Shown here: in pieces, positions 36,701 to 52,266 of the stretch
How positions within the stretch are numbered: the stretch's first letter is position 1
Layout of the letters: each line of letters opens with the position of its first letter
DNA from: Erpetoichthys calabaricus
Lineage: Eukaryota > Chordata > Cladistia > Polypteriformes > Polypteridae
DNA length: 64,000 bases
NCBI RefSeq assembly: GCF_900747795.2
Contig: NC_041402.2
Coordinates: 158,921,345-158,985,344, forward strand
Direction of reading: 5' to 3'
The notes under the pieces: model-generated
What the model was told of the DNA's origin: nothing
Databases searched by the model: none
Seen by the model: only the letters and a program-made list of their open reading frames with translations
Translations under genes and position numbers: made by a program

Positions 36701-39700
36701 GGAAATAACAGTAATAAAAACAAAATACACCTTTTTTTAAAGAAAGGGCAATTCAGCCCAACATAGCTCATCTTTCTCTATTCACCTAACTCTTTAAATG
36801 AAGTTTCTTTTTCAAAGTTCCCAAAGTACTGTTACCTTCTATGTTGCTTGTTATTCTTATTTAGTATTAATCTGTGGTTTTCTAAAAAATAATTTGCACG
36901 TTTGTGCAAAATTTACCCTTATACAAAATTCCATCTGTACTTTTGAAGAACTCGTTTTTAAGTTGGAATCTACTATACTAATCCCATTGATAATTTTCAA
37001 TACTTCTCTCATGACACCATTTAATCTTCATGTTCTTTAACCCCTTCATACTTTCCTTGTGGCTCATATGCTGCACTAAGAAAAACTATAGCAGCTCTTC
37101 TCTGGAATTAGTTTTAGGGTTATTATGTCTTTTTGTGATATGGTGACCAAAGCCTCACACAGTATTCTACAGTAGATGAAGCCAGAAATGGGCTGTTGTA
37201 CAGTTTTAAGAATATTCACTCTTGACTTGAGGATAAAGGTTAATACGGTTTCATCTCACAATGCACCATTATTTTAACTAACCTTGAGCACTCTGGGTTG
37301 CTGAGGGCACCATGACTGCACCACAACTACTGAAGTCAGCCCCTTCGCCACTTGGGCCTATGTTCTCCAAACCCTGAGTGGTTGAAATTTTACTGTAAAT
37401 CTCATGTTGGCAGCTCTCGCTCAGTTCTAATTCTGCAGTCTTCAGGAGCATGGAGATCATCTGAGGAGGAGAACGACCACTGGCCCCACTATTAACTAAG
37501 ATCGGCTTGCTCTGGGCAGGTGGAGAAGTGGAAAGTCCGCCGATAATCTCTGACACTCGGGTTGGAACAGAAATGGCCACAGGATCAGAGATAGTCAAGG
37601 GTGGGGACTTGGCCGATTTTCGACCTATTTTGGGAGAAAGGGCTTGAACTACTTTCTCCGCAAAAGTGGCGTGTTTGGCATTGGCTCTGTCCTCAATGGC
37701 TGGGCTCAGATCAGGTGAGAAGAAGGGGCTGGTGAATTTTTCTGGGGATGGGGAGACAGGTTCAGAGCTACTAGCACTGCCAGGGCTTTTCTGTGTATCA
37801 ACTGGTTCTGCTGTCACAGGTGAAGGCAGCTCGGGTTCTGGCTGAGGAGGACTACACTGGAAGGACATAGGGTCAAAATCAAGTAAAGCCATGCCAATAT
37901 CGGGTGGGCTCAAGTCCATTTCTTCTGCAGACCGTGGAGATGAAATAAGAGCAGGAACTCTAATGGCAGCTTCATCACCATCGTCATTAAGTGGAACATT
38001 ATCATAAGAATTGCAGTGATGTCGGCCATCTAGTAGGTCTCCATTGAAAGAAGCAGATAGAGCATCACTGCTAGAGCGGGGCCTGCGTGGACGATACACC
38101 TTTGATTCACCTGTGGGACATTAAATAAAGACATTTATAATCCTATATGCAGGTTTGAATAAAACAAAATCATATATCAGATAAGATATCAAAAAAGACT
38201 TGCCATCCACATTGTGCAGAGAGGTTAGTGACTCCTCGCTTTTGGCAGAACGAAGGGTGCCCGTTTCTCCTCTCCCACCTGAAGGGAACCAAGCCAACAG
38301 AAATATGAACACCTACTTCACCCACTGTAAAGAACACAAAATCTAACATATATGCGTAAAATGAGAAACCTATTTTATATCTATAGCTGTCATAGAAACC
38401 ATCAATTTTTATTTAGACCCCTGTTCTTGGAGAACGTAACCAGTGTCAATACTTGTTCACTTCCCTTTCAGTCTGATTGTGCAGGTAAGGGTTGTGGTAC
38501 GACATGCTAAACTGGGTTGGCTATGCCTTCCTATCCTCACCCACTTACTCCTTGGGAATTTCCTTGCCATGTAAAAGATATAATCCATTTTGTGTGTCCA
38601 GGTATGGTTTTCTCCCATTCTTCCAGTGGGCAGCATCTGATACACCTCATGGGCATGTACAGAGTTATTCTAATTACATGCCCAAAGCTACCTCAAAGAG
38701 TACATTTTTGGCCACTTGTACTCACAATTTCATTCTTTATGTCACTACCCAGAGGCTGTGGGCGTAAGTGAAGCAGGGGATGCCGAGTGACTAGTAAATT
38801 AATATCTCTGTCCAAGGACTTAATTTTTTCACCACCACTGTCCTACGTGTCTACAAAATTGTTGCAGTTGCACCAATTGATTGGACAAATCACAATTACT
38901 TCTTCCCTCACTCATGAACAAGACCCCAAAGTACTTGAACTCCTCAGCTTGGGGCAGCTGTTCATCCCTCACCTAAGGAGCTAAGCTACTTATTTCTGGA
39001 AGAAGATCATTAAATCAGATCTCGAAAGAGTTCTCATCCCTACCACATCACATTCAGCTGTAAGCCATTTCAGTTTGTGTCAGACATCACAGTCTGATGA
39101 AGCCAAGAGGACAATATTTGCTAACAGCTCACATTCAGCTTTTAGAGATTAGAGATCTTTATTGTTACATACACTATAAAGCTATAAAGTACAACAGTGA
39201 AATTCTTGTGCCACAGTTGTGGTGATGATGATATATAAAAAATACAGTAAATAAATAAGAGTAGCAGAAAATAAATAAGAGTAATTAAAAAAATGTAATG
39301 TATAGTACCATTACTCATAAACCAGCACAGTACACATTAAATACAGGAAGGATCAGGTGTTTCAGAGTATAGTGACCACATGGCCTGAAGAAAGAAGCTT
39401 TCCCATTTAGTGGATGGAGCGAGTGGTGAGACTCTTGTAGCGTTTTCCAGAAGGCAGAAGTTAAAACAGAGGAACAGCTGGGTAGCTCTCATCAGAGAAG
39501 ACGGATTCAGCTCTCTTCAGACATCTGGTTGAGTAGATGGAAAGAAGCTGTTGAAGGTCAGCCACAATGATTTTAGAAGCTGTATGGACAATCTTTTAAA
39601 TCCTGGCATGTCAAGTTACCAAACCACACCATGATGCATCCAGGTCAGGATACTTTCAATTGCGTACCCGTAGAAGTTCACTAGTGCTTTGGTTCCCACC

Positions 39701-42700
39701 CCAGAGCTCTTTAGCCTCCTCAGGAAAGACAGTCTTTACAGTTGGTGTTCTGGATATCCAGGAACCTGAAGCTGCTAACTGACCTGGCGGGATCCCAAAC
39801 TGGATATTTACCAGTCGTTGACTGCACCTTGATAGCCTTTCCTTGAAAATCAAGAACAGGAGAGGGTACAGGATGCACAGTTCATGGTATTCGACGCAGA
39901 CTCTAAATGGACTAGACTTAACGCTAAGTACACAAACACAACTGTCAAACCCCCAAATGCAACAATTTAATGGCTTGCAGCAGCAACATCAGAGTCCTTT
40001 AACTTTTTTCCAAAACCAAAAAAAAGCACAAGTAGAAGGGATGGGCAAATTAACATTATCCTTTAAATGTTTATGCAAGGACAAACAGTTGGTCTGGTCT
40101 GCTCTTCCACGGCCAGGATGAAACCAATATTGCTCCTCCAGTATTAGAACTTCAACTGTCCAACACGTGCATATTAAAATTATTTATCCATTGATTTTAA
40201 GAACTTACTCTTTCCAATATTAGTCACAGGGACAGGGTTGCACTCGATCCTGGCAATATCAGATGCATGATAAAAACAACCCTAAAGTTGGCACTAATCC
40301 CTAATTTAGCCTACTCATTCATGCAACGCAAGTTTAACATCCTTCATCAGCCTACTCTAATCATCTCTTGTCTATGGGAGGAATCATTAAAATTGATCAA
40401 ATGTAATATATATTTAATGCTGGGATGATCTATGATGTGAACTGACTTAATTTCATCATTTACAATATAAGCATCATCCACCTCTCCAAACTTACTTAAT
40501 GACTACACCTTTCGGTTTTACTCTGCTAATAGCTGGTCCATACTTTTTAAAGTCATTTATTTAAGAGGAAGCTGAGGACCTGTATAAACAGCAATGGAAA
40601 ATCCATGATCTCAAGTTGAATGCTTTAATGTCCCTTAATATTTATTATCCATTCATCCATTTTCAAATCCTCTCCTCCACTATAATGTTGAAATGAGGCA
40701 GTGACTCTCCTGGTATAACTGAGTGAAGGTGCAAACCAACCCTGAATGGTTGGGACTACCCTGGTAGCACTGAGTGAAGGTGAGAACCAACCCTGAATCG
40801 TTCTCTAGTACATCATTCACACTCTGCTGGGCCAGCATTTGTTTCTAGTGGCTTGGAATTTTGACAACAGTATCTCAGCTGATGTTAGAACTTAATTGTT
40901 TCATCCAGAGCTGAGCTCTGCTTATTCTTTGAGACTCAGACACTGAGGCCAAGCTTTTCTCCTTTCGTATTTGGAATGCTGCCAATTTGCATCTCAAGTT
41001 CCTTCATGTAAAACTGCCACCGGTACAGTCCTGACATTCAAGAAACAATACAATGACATAACCTATAAAAACATAGCTGGCTAGGCAGGAATGCTACAAC
41101 CCCATGGATCCAATGTTGAGGGTGTAAATCCCACACACTGTCAGTAACTATGTACACTTTGCACATTCTCACACGGTCTACATGGGGTTTCCTCTGTGTA
41201 CTCCGGTATTATCCAGAGAGGTGTGTGTGTGTGTTAGACTGATTAAAGATCCTACTTTGTCCCAATGTGTGTGTGTCAATATCCTGTGATGAACTGATGC
41301 CATATCCAGGGTTGTTTTCTTCCTTCAATGCAGTGTTGGTATACAGCATTGTATAAACATGTATAAAAGTACTGTAAATTAATATCAAGTACACAATATG
41401 TTGTGGGCTTACCTGCAAGTGCCATGGCTTTCATCTCATTTGGCTCACTGGGATTGCGATGCAACTTCCGCTTAGCCATGGAAGAAGACTTTCCCAGATT
41501 AAAGAAAGACCGCCAGCTGCCCACGGGGGACTTTTTTACTTTGCCAGGTGGTCTCTTCCTGCAAATTGTTAAGAATAAATATGAAAATAGCATTTAGTCT
41601 TTATATAATTGACTGAAGCTAGTGACAATGCTTTATTTATGGTTCTAGATTTCAGAAACAGGAGAAATATCAAATAGCCCACACCAGTGTTTATATGCAA
41701 AGCAGACCTACCTCTCGGTGGGAAACTCGATAACTGTGTGAAACTTGCCCTGCAGAGCAGCAGGTCCCTCTCCAACCTCAATATACTTGCTGTCTGCTGT
41801 GATAGGAGAGTTGATTTGAGCTTGTGTCCGAGCTTGGGCTTCCTCCAGTGTTAGCAGCTTGGTGGAAGGAGAAGACACCAGGAGAGACTTTGGCCTTGAA
41901 AGAGAGCCATGTCCTGGAATCAGAGAGTAACACAGAATTATCACAAACCAATGACCATATCACTATAGTGGCCAACTCCCCTTCCTGACCCTTTAGTCAC
42001 CCTGACCCTAACCCTAAACCTAACCCTTTAGTTTTAAACTAGCTGTGGTACCCATCTAAGATGGACTGAAGTCTATGTAATCAATGCAGAGCTCAGCATT
42101 AACATTTTTCAGTGCACCAGTTATTGGAATATATTTTGTAATGCATGCAGCAAACAAAATGCACTGCATTTGTCATTCCAACAGATGGCACATTACAAAC
42201 ATTTGTTATTATAAAATGCATTACTACAAATGTTTGAATGATAAATGAAATGCATGTGTCTGTTATATGCCATTTTGTATGGGATTCATAAAAGTAGTGT
42301 TAATTTTTGTGATGCACTATTAAAATGACAAATGCAATGCGTTTTATTACTATAAATGTTTGTGATGTGCCACCTTTTGGAATGTCAGACATAGCACAGA
42401 GGTGGATGTATGTGTGTGCAATTAAAACGTGTTTACATTCAATGCAATGCAATGCAAAGCAAAAATGAAGGAAAAAATGACATATTCCTTTAAGACAGAT
42501 GTTATAAAACTCATTTCTGGCATTTGATCAAACTTATTGCGTAAACACAGTCCAACGTTGTACTTTTGTCAGAATTGACCCAAGCACAAGCACATACAGC
42601 ATATGCTTTTGAGTACAATATGCACTTAAAAATTGACTGTGAGTTTAAAACTTATTCCATTTTACCCAAGTTCTTAAACTTAAGCTCTCTTTCTTTAAAA

Positions 42701-45700
42701 AACCTGACACAATTATACCTTCACTCATATGGAGCAGGAAAAGGCTATGGCTGAAAAAACATTATTCCTGCAAGGACCACAAACAACTACTAACATTTTC
42801 AGGGTCATGAATAGGGCAGAGGTGATGGTTGATGATGTCTTTTATCAACGATTGGCTGACCACACATTTCAATGTAAATAAAAGTCAGACGATTGGCTCC
42901 AAACATTTCACAGAAGTTTCCTCACAGTGCCAAACTGCCGTATGTTTTATTTTTAACCTCGCACACCTCACACGAAAGACGTCAAGAAGTCTTATTTGCA
43001 TCAGGAGCTATAAGAGATTTCTGCGCCATGGTGGTTTACAGTACCACATTGTGGCCTGTTCTTTTGTTTTCCCTTCTTATTGAGTGGATGGAGGAGCAGA
43101 GGAGCTAAGGACTAATAAAGTGACAGGGATTGGCCAAATTAGCCCTTTCACAGAGACCCAGAATGAAGATTCTCCTATGTTTGCAGCCTGGAGCCTCCAG
43201 CCTGGAGCTCCAAGTACCCGGAGAGTTGACTAAATAGACATATTATTTGAGCCAAATCTTAACCTTAGTGTAACAGGGCTGAGCTCTGGAGGTCTGCAGC
43301 TAGACTCTGTTGTCTGAGAGGACACTGTGAACCGTTAGTTACAAGGCACTACTCGACAAATACACCTGAATCCAAGCGAACCTTTCCCTTTCTTAATGAT
43401 TTGTTATATTTTGTAAATTAGCGGATGTAACAGGGCTCAGAAAACTATAGGCACTTATCCAAATAAAGATTCTTCAATGGTCGAAGAGCATGCCTCAGAA
43501 TAAAAAAAAACAATGTAATTTACAAAAATAAAATAATGCTTCATTAACATTTTAAACAGAACAAACGATCAACAAAGCAAAAAAAAAAAAATTGTAAGGA
43601 ACCATTGGTTTAGCTAAGTGGCACCAGCTAGAATGTATAGCAACACGTAGCTTATAAGAGTTTTATTAATAACTGATGAGGTCCCAATATTATGTGGAAA
43701 GGTTTTTTTAATGATCAGATTGCACAATACGGCAATTCAGTTTCATGTTACATTTTTTAACATATTTTGTCTACCACACTGTTACATCTTTACTGTTACA
43801 GTGTAGATGACATTTGTGCTCTGTTTAATGGTTACATTTTTCAACAACCTAATCAGACAACTTCAGGATTACCATAAACCCTCATTCTTTAATAGTCCTG
43901 TTTTGGGTGACAACTATTAAAACACCATTGCTTAATGAATATTTCCGATAACTTATGCTATGTTACTTGCTCACCATCACATTTTGCTTAAAAGGTATAA
44001 TTCTAATTCATCTACTATAGTTACATCGGGTAAGCAATGACTGGAGTGTTGAATCCAGTCAGGACAACCAAAATACAACTCTAGTCACTTGTGTGACTGG
44101 CGATGTCAGTTTTGAAGCAGACTTAACCACTTCTGAAAGGAGCGCTTTTTTGTAAGAGGCTATGAGTAGCATTAATCATATTAATTTTATCATACTGTAA
44201 TTTGGTCAGGCAATGATTTTTTTTTAATTATAATCTTGCCTAAATAAAATGGCAACTAATTTTTTCCACATTCAAGTGTCAAGTATTGAACCGTACAATT
44301 TATACAGCAGATATGAACCATCAACAAACTTAAAAATGCGAATATGTGAAAGAAAAAAATAAAGTAAACAATAAATCACATGAAAAAAAATGAAATAAAG
44401 AGGAAGTACACTAATGATAAGATGCAAGTTAAAAAAATATAGGTACTGATCTTACAAGCAGTCTTGAAAAAGGCAGCAGCCAAAAGTAAACCAATAAAAG
44501 ATTCTCTCCTAATGTGATAACCGGTCATTCACAGCCTGCAACTGTTAGTTTTTGGACCAACAACCAAATGTATTTGACGCCTTGTTATGGTGGTATTGTA
44601 TATACTGATATCAAAATAAACTTACAATAAATATGAAGTGGAAAGAAAAACTGCACTTTTCCATGAAGACTTCAAGGTACATACCTGCTCCTTCCCGAAT
44701 AAGAGAACTCAATTTTGGGCTGAAGAGTACATCGACGTGGTTCAAAATGAACTCCACCACCACCGACTGTATTCGTACCTCCATAAAAGCTGCCGTGCCA
44801 CTGAAGCATGCGGACTCTATTTGCTTGGATCTGGAAACCAACACACATTTGTAAGTGTACTATCCTTCTTAAATAGCTAAACATCTGTATATGGGATATT
44901 TTACTTAAGAGTCAGAACATGAAGGATATTTCATTTGTATTTTCTGAATATACAACAAAATGTGGCTGCTGAAGACCCCCCCCCCCCCCCATACCATACA
45001 CCTATGCCAATTGCAAATTATTAGGTAACAATAATCTCTCCTGTAGTATTATATACAGTATTAAGCACTAATTTAACATTCCAATTTGATACCCTTAAAA
45101 ACATCAAGACAGTTGATATTAATAGTAAAAAATAAACACCTAGTGCTGAAATAACATACCTGAGCAAATTGGGTGCCCAAACGATGGCCAGGTTCTTGGT
45201 GTGCATATTTGTGACATAACTAAAGGCAGCAAGGTGAGCCAAGTGTCTCATGAGAAATTCCAGTGTCCTAAAAGTAAATGCAATTTTTTTTAAATACAAC
45301 AGACCCAAGTACTGCTAGCTTCATCCGCTTTTACCTTTAGTTCTAATCCAGGATGCTTTCTGCCTATTGCTGAAACTCTGCTTGTATGTCCTTTTTGTTC
45401 TTTTTTGCAGCATTTAGTTATAATAGTGCTACCTCTTAATTATCTGCCATATTTTCTCTTCCTGTGTTATGTTCCATGTGTTTTGTGGGTTGTCCCCCAA
45501 GTGGTGTGGCCAGCTGCCAAGAACCGCACTTCACTCTATAAATCCGGAGGGTCTACCACAGTTCCAGGCCGCTCATTGTGAATGCGCTCTGGAGTTGCTG
45601 AGCTCTTGTGCCTTTAATTAATTTTTTGGATTTTGATCATTTTTCCTCTGTTTTTTCACTTTGCCTCTAAATATTGGTATTGGGACTTTTTTACTTTGGC

Positions 45701-48700
45701 TTTTATTTGTCTTAAGAGTTAATTTCATTTTCTCTTTTGTACTCCACTGATCTTTTTGTGCTTCCAGGCAGTCTATGGCAATAAACCTTTTTATTTTTAT
45801 AAAGATTCTATGAGGCCTATTTGTTTCTAGCCGGGGTATTTGATGTGGCTTGTCCTCTAGCGGGCATTTTTGGAAGTGCTTTGGGACTTACTGGGACTCT
45901 GGAGCTTTGAACACCAGTTTGTGACAGCAGTTTGCTTGATCCCCCAGTATCTGTGTAGGTTTTCTCAATCAATCCATAAACAAGAAGTCAGATTAACTGG
46001 CGGTACTAAAGTTCTGCAATTTGTACTGTTAATGGGCATGCGTACACCCCTTGCAATAGAGTGTCATTTTTGTCAGGGTCAGGTGCTGCCTTAGTCCTGT
46101 TGTTAAAATGGGAATCCACCCACAATATCGGGCATAGTATTGACAAGGGAGTGTGGGAAATTGTAGGAGAGATCAACAGAATTATAACTTTCTGAAAATG
46201 GTTAAAAGACTTTAGAGATACACACTTGTATCAAGTTTATCCATCTTCTGCAGTTGTAAAACAGATAATTATAAAGTAACTGCTTGAGTTTCTGAGGCTT
46301 TTGATCAAAGCTAGTTTAAAAGTTACATTTTTAGCATAATTCAAAAGTACTTGTTAGTTAAAATCATTTGCAGACACAGAAATATTTCTATGTGTTTCCA
46401 TGAACACACCAGAAGGGGGTGCAAGAATCTCAGCAAGATACTTGAAATGCACACCATTAAATTTGGTGACACCTTAGCAATCAAAGGTAATGTGATGAAA
46501 TATAAAGCAAAAATCTGTTCTTTTTTATTTTCTATTTATTGATAAGGAAATGTTTCACTACAAGACAAGCATGATGCAAGATTAGGTTTAGGTGTAAGCT
46601 TTATTTCCAGTCTGCTCTAGCTGAAGGCTCAAGAAAAAGGCACCCAGACATTTTGCAGGGGGATAGATGATGGAATTATTATATGTTATAAAAGTGTACA
46701 ATCCGCATGCTATATAGACATATATGTGGTACAGGCTGTAACTACTATATACAGCTGTCTGTCTATCTCATATATACACACACACATATATATATACATA
46801 TATATATACACACATTACATGTATATATATACTGTATAAATATATACACACACACAGTATATTTATAAACTGTATTTATATTGTCAAGCATCTAGGAGGT
46901 TTTGAACAGGTAAGTAGTGCCATCCAGAGCACAAAGGGGGTGCTGCCACTAACTCCTTCTCATTTTCCATCTGTGGTACAGAAGTTCACCAGCCAGACAA
47001 CAAGTGACCCAGCTTCCACTTCTGCCGTGATGCCCCACGCCTTCAGGGATGGCTCTATAAAGATCTCAAAGTCACCAGAAATGGGAAATTCCTTTGAGGA
47101 CCAACTCCTGAGGTGGAAGGATTAATTCTTGACCTTTCCTTGTGCTGAATAGATTCATGCCTTTTGTTTTTCACCCAAGTGTGCCTTTGTTCTTTTTACA
47201 ACCTAAGTCAATAAATGGGTTGTATGTACACATACTGTACATACACACACAGTATACATATGAAAGAGAGAGATAATTATTAGTAATGCTTTAATTTTAT
47301 GCAAGGCAGGATCTCAACCCAAACAACAGGTCAGTCCATCACATTGCCCATTCACACAATCGAAAGGTATAAATTATGAATAACCCTAATGCATGCACAA
47401 GGACACATCCAGAGTTTTCAGAAAAAAATCCACACAAACATGAGGAAAATGAGTGCACTCCACAGACACCAAAATTCTAGATCTATTCTCTGTATTTTCC
47501 TACTATTATTTATTAACAATAGGTTATGCTGCAGGGTAAATTGATTCAACTAAAAAACAGCAACATATCCTGCAGTGAATTGGTGCCGCATCCAGGGCAG
47601 GTTATTGCTTTATGCCCAGTTCTGCCAGGATACGCTGCAGCACCTCGCAATGCTGAATCAGCTTGAGGAGGACTGTGGAAGATGTGTAAATAAGGGCAGT
47701 ATGTTAATACCAAAGAGCAGGTCTGGGGAGTGACACTCAATCTACCTGTGTCAATCTTAGCCTTTCCTTCATAGCAGCAGTTCATAGTATTTTATGGGTA
47801 TCAGACCAGAAACTTATTGTGGTTTATAAATTTTGAGGACAAAAACACTGGAGCAAAAGTCTGAAATTGTTCTTCATTCATGATCAAATGCTGGCACTTT
47901 GAGATAGCTCAGTCATTTGTGTGTTATCAAATAGGCCAGCCAGTCACGAAAGAACCAAAAGGACACTAATATTGAAACGAAATGGACAGATGTGATGTTC
48001 ATCAAAAACAGATGAGAAATTATATTTCATATCAATAAAATACAAAAAATTACCATTGAACTTCTTGGGTGAGGAGTTGGCACATGGGCAGAGTTGTACA
48101 TGAGCAACATTAACAATTTTTTTTCCCAGACAGACTTATAGTTTAATTGTAACAGTACGAGACTTGCTTTAGAAAGCAGTAGAGGACATTCAAACACCGT
48201 GACCACTGACCTGTAATGAGGCGGAGGCAGCTGTTGAATGACGTCATGAATTTTAACTAAACGTTCTTCATCTGTTGCCGCAGATACTGCATCCTATAAT
48301 GTGACGAAGAGAGGAAAAATTAAAAGAAAAAAAAAATCAACACTTGTACTTTTATGAACATTCGGTTGACAATATTTATTTAAACATCCAATAATTTACT
48401 TATAAATCTGTGAATGGCTGAATTTCCTTTTTACAGTTTCAAAAGTATTCATACTTATATACCAAAATGTACTTTCCTCTTCTACAATATAATCAGCATA
48501 ATACATTGGCTTTGCAATGATCTACCACTGAATATGAGGGGTTCCCTGTGAGGTTCAGTTATTGAAAAGCAGCCCTGTTCTCATTTTATGACTGCTTACT
48601 TCTAAAGTTCTTGCTATATTTTAGTTTTTTACTATTAGCATTGGCACTGCAAATGCTAGAAGACAGAGGGGAACACCAGAGACTTAAAGCAGATGATCAG

Positions 48701-51700
48701 CTCCAGCTGTAAGGAGAAGAGAAGGTACTGTCTATGGGGAAGCCTACTGTGGTTTTAATAAACTTTACTTTGAATAGTGTTTTTGTGCAAAACATTTTTC
48801 ATGTTATAATACTTTAAAATGTTGATGACAGCTTGAAAGAGAGATATACTTGTTTGCAATGCTAAAAAACTATTCATCCATTCAATTTCCAAACCTGCTT
48901 ATCCAGGGCAGGGTCATAGGGCGGCTGGAGCCTATCCCAGAAGTCACTGAGTACAAGGCAGAAACAACTCCTGGTGAGGGTGCTAGTCAATCGCAGGGCG
49001 AACAGACATAAAGGAGTTAATTTAGCAACACTAATTCACCTAACCTGCATGTCTTTGGACTGTGGAAGGGCAGCCTGAGCACCCAGAAGAAACCCAAATG
49101 AACATAAGGAGAACATGCAGGCTCCACACCATGAACACCCAGGACTACCTGAAAACTAAAGATGGTCATGGAATTGAAATCTTTGCTTTTACTTTCACGT
49201 ATACATAACATAGAGAAAGTATAGGAATCGTGAAAAAATTCGACCTCGAGATTTTCATGAATCTTGACGTTTTAGACCTTCCCGAGTTCGAAAATACTAT
49301 TTTTGAAATTATGTCTGTCTCTGTGTAAACATGGTAACTCAAAAACACTTTGACCAAGGTCAATGAGATTTTGTACACCTGCTTTATATCAAAAATAAGG
49401 AATCCTATCAACTTTTGGGCCACTTCCGGCAACTGGAAGTAGTACTTTAACTGAATACTTTCGCAAAATTTCATGTAAACTATGGTTATAACTACAGATC
49501 GATAATTCAAATTTTGCATAGATATTTATAATGATAAAAAGCAAACAGATATGAAATTTGAGAAATATTACTCAACTGGAAGTAGTATTTTATTGAAAAA
49601 CCATCCAAATTTTTTGTATCATGGAAATATAAATGTGTACACAATATTATAAACTGCATTCAATATAAACACATATTCTTTTCAATAACTATTATTAATT
49701 TTATTTTAACTTATACATCATCAGTTTAACAGTAATGTGTAAACATTGAACATGCCATGTAAATATAAAGATATAATGGGAACAATAAGCGCTACGTCCC
49801 CATCGTGTTCCTGGTAATACATTTAATTTTATGATTATTTTTTTTATTTCTGCCATCATTATCATAATTAAAGGTAGCTAATTAAATGCAGTTTTACCTA
49901 TAGCAATTTATTGCAACAAATATTACATAATACAAACACTTTTTCTTTGTTTTTAGGTGACTAACTAGGTAATCTAGGTAACACATATGCAATCATGAAA
50001 AAAATTCCACCACCGTTTTCGACCTCCCTAAGTGCAAAAATATCATTTTAATATAAAGTTTGATTATAAATAGAGATAAGTGATTGTGTATCAATATTAT
50101 CAGTTAGTTATGATGAGAAACAAGACATATGATATTTGAGAAATATTGAGCAACTGGAAGTGGTTTTCCTCTCTCAGTATACAAGAAAGTTGTGGGGAGC
50201 ACACTCCCGATTCTTTTATTTTTAAACTGCTGACTGATTTTCTGAAGGAGAACTGTAAAATGAAGATTCTGACTAGGAAAAAGAGACACCAAAGACTGCT
50301 GTTTACTGCTATTACTTGATATAAAAGGTAATGACTCAAATCTTTAAAGGAATACTACTAAAACCACAGACTCAACATAGTTAACAATTGTCATCTGTTT
50401 GAGTAGATTGGTGAGTATTTAGAACAGTACTGTCCAAAATTAATCTGACTGACTGTCCAAAACAAAAAAAGTTTAGAACAACAGTACGCCTTCTGTCTTG
50501 CCAACAGCAGCAATCCTGAAATAAATCTTCTGAAGAACAAAATGTAAAACCTTTCAAAATGTCAAAAAAGGGCCCTGGAACAACATCTAAGGATCTGCAG
50601 GTCTCTCTTCCCTAGGTTAAGAAGAATGTTTATTATTCCACCATTAGGCCAGAAACCATTGCTTTCAAAATGTGGAGGTTGTCACAATATGGTTTGGAAA
50701 TATTTTACTCTGTATATATCTGAATGACGTGCGAATAACCTAAGAAATTCTCTGCGTCAGGCAGCTCGTCAGGAAAATGTCAGCACACCTGTCACTGAGC
50801 TAAAGATGTAACAGAGCTGGGTCATCCAGCAAGGTAATGATTGGAAACACACAAGCATGTCTAAATCAGAATAGTTTACAACAATAACATTTAAAAGGTT
50901 TAGGAAAATCCAGACCTAAATTCCTTTGTAATATTTTGGCAGGATCTGAATAGATCATGTCTTGCCCAAAAACTCACAAATGTCATTTAGTTAAAACAGT
51001 TGTGCAAGAAACCCTGGCCAAAACCACTTCACAGTCCTATCAGAGAATGATCAACAATGGCAGTAAATGATGGCTTCAAGTTAACACTGCAGAAGGTGTC
51101 ATAAATAGTGGTCGAGTTCAAGTAGGCAATTACTTTTTCAGATGGGACAATGGGTATTGCTCAACTATCCTTATATATAATTTGATAGTATCTGTATGTA
51201 TGGTGTTCACGTCAATACCTCGACTCAATACAAGTTAGAACCATGCAATGGGACACTGCCTCTGTAGTCAGAACATAATGTGGCAAATGGGGACACAGTG
51301 TTGCATGATTGGCTAAGGGCTCATTTATACTTCACGCTCAGAACGCGTACGCGCCTGCATCATGGCCGCCACGCGTTCATTTGATGTGTCCTCTGAGTAG
51401 GTCCTCAGAAATTAATGCGACGCGTGCGCGAGTTGCAGTACCAGCAAAAAGTCGGGGGGCTCAGTGTGCTAAAAGTTGGAATGTGACGTCAGAGTCTCTG
51501 TTTACTATCTACATGTGACAGAAAGCCGCTTTGCAGATCCTATGAGATCGGTGTGCGCGCTTCGGTATTTGATAAATGGTTCGATGTGGTGAAACAAAAT
51601 GCAGATGTATTCATGGTGCTTTTATATTCAAGCGTCGCATATTCCCGATTGTAATGACAAGATACATTTTAAAATTCTCACTGACAGCAGCGAATCGCCA

Positions 51701-52234
51701 GCAATAGATTGCCACACTGAGCACATTAAATGTATGATATTCCAACTCTCTGCACATTTAGAATCCTTAGATTTATACTTGATATCACTTTCATGATGGA
51801 AAGCATTAAAGTATGTATACATGTATTACATTTTACAGATAAATCGATAATTTCGTTTAAATAATGAATACTGTTAATAATTACACACATGGGGTGACCC
51901 AGTGGCGGAGCGTTAGTGCTGCTGTCTAGCAGGGAGTCACATCACTGATATTCCCTGCCTGGAGTTTACACGTTTTCCTGCTGGGTTTTTCTCAGTGTGC
52001 TCCAGTTTCCCTCCAAAGATATGCAGATTTGGTGCCGCTAAAATGATGCTAGTGTATGTGAAAGTTTTCGTGGGATGCCAGATTGAATAGCATTACAGTA
52101 ATCTATACGTGAGGTGACATGGGCATTAATCAATACTTCAGTACTGTGTTGGGTAAGAACAGGATGAAGTCTAGAAATGTTTCGGAGATGGAAGAAGGCA
52201 GTCCACGAAATGTTACTTATATGGGAGGAATTAT

Positions 52235-52266
<32 letters not shown>

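Noticed and set aside
38191-38202. GT donor four bases beyond the GC donor
   Set aside because: Using it would put the next exon out of phase and meet a stop at once (AAG TGA).
44672-44884. Alternative reverse frame over the RhoGAP exon
   Set aside because: It is a shadow of the exon 44685-44830, whose true frame matches the family.
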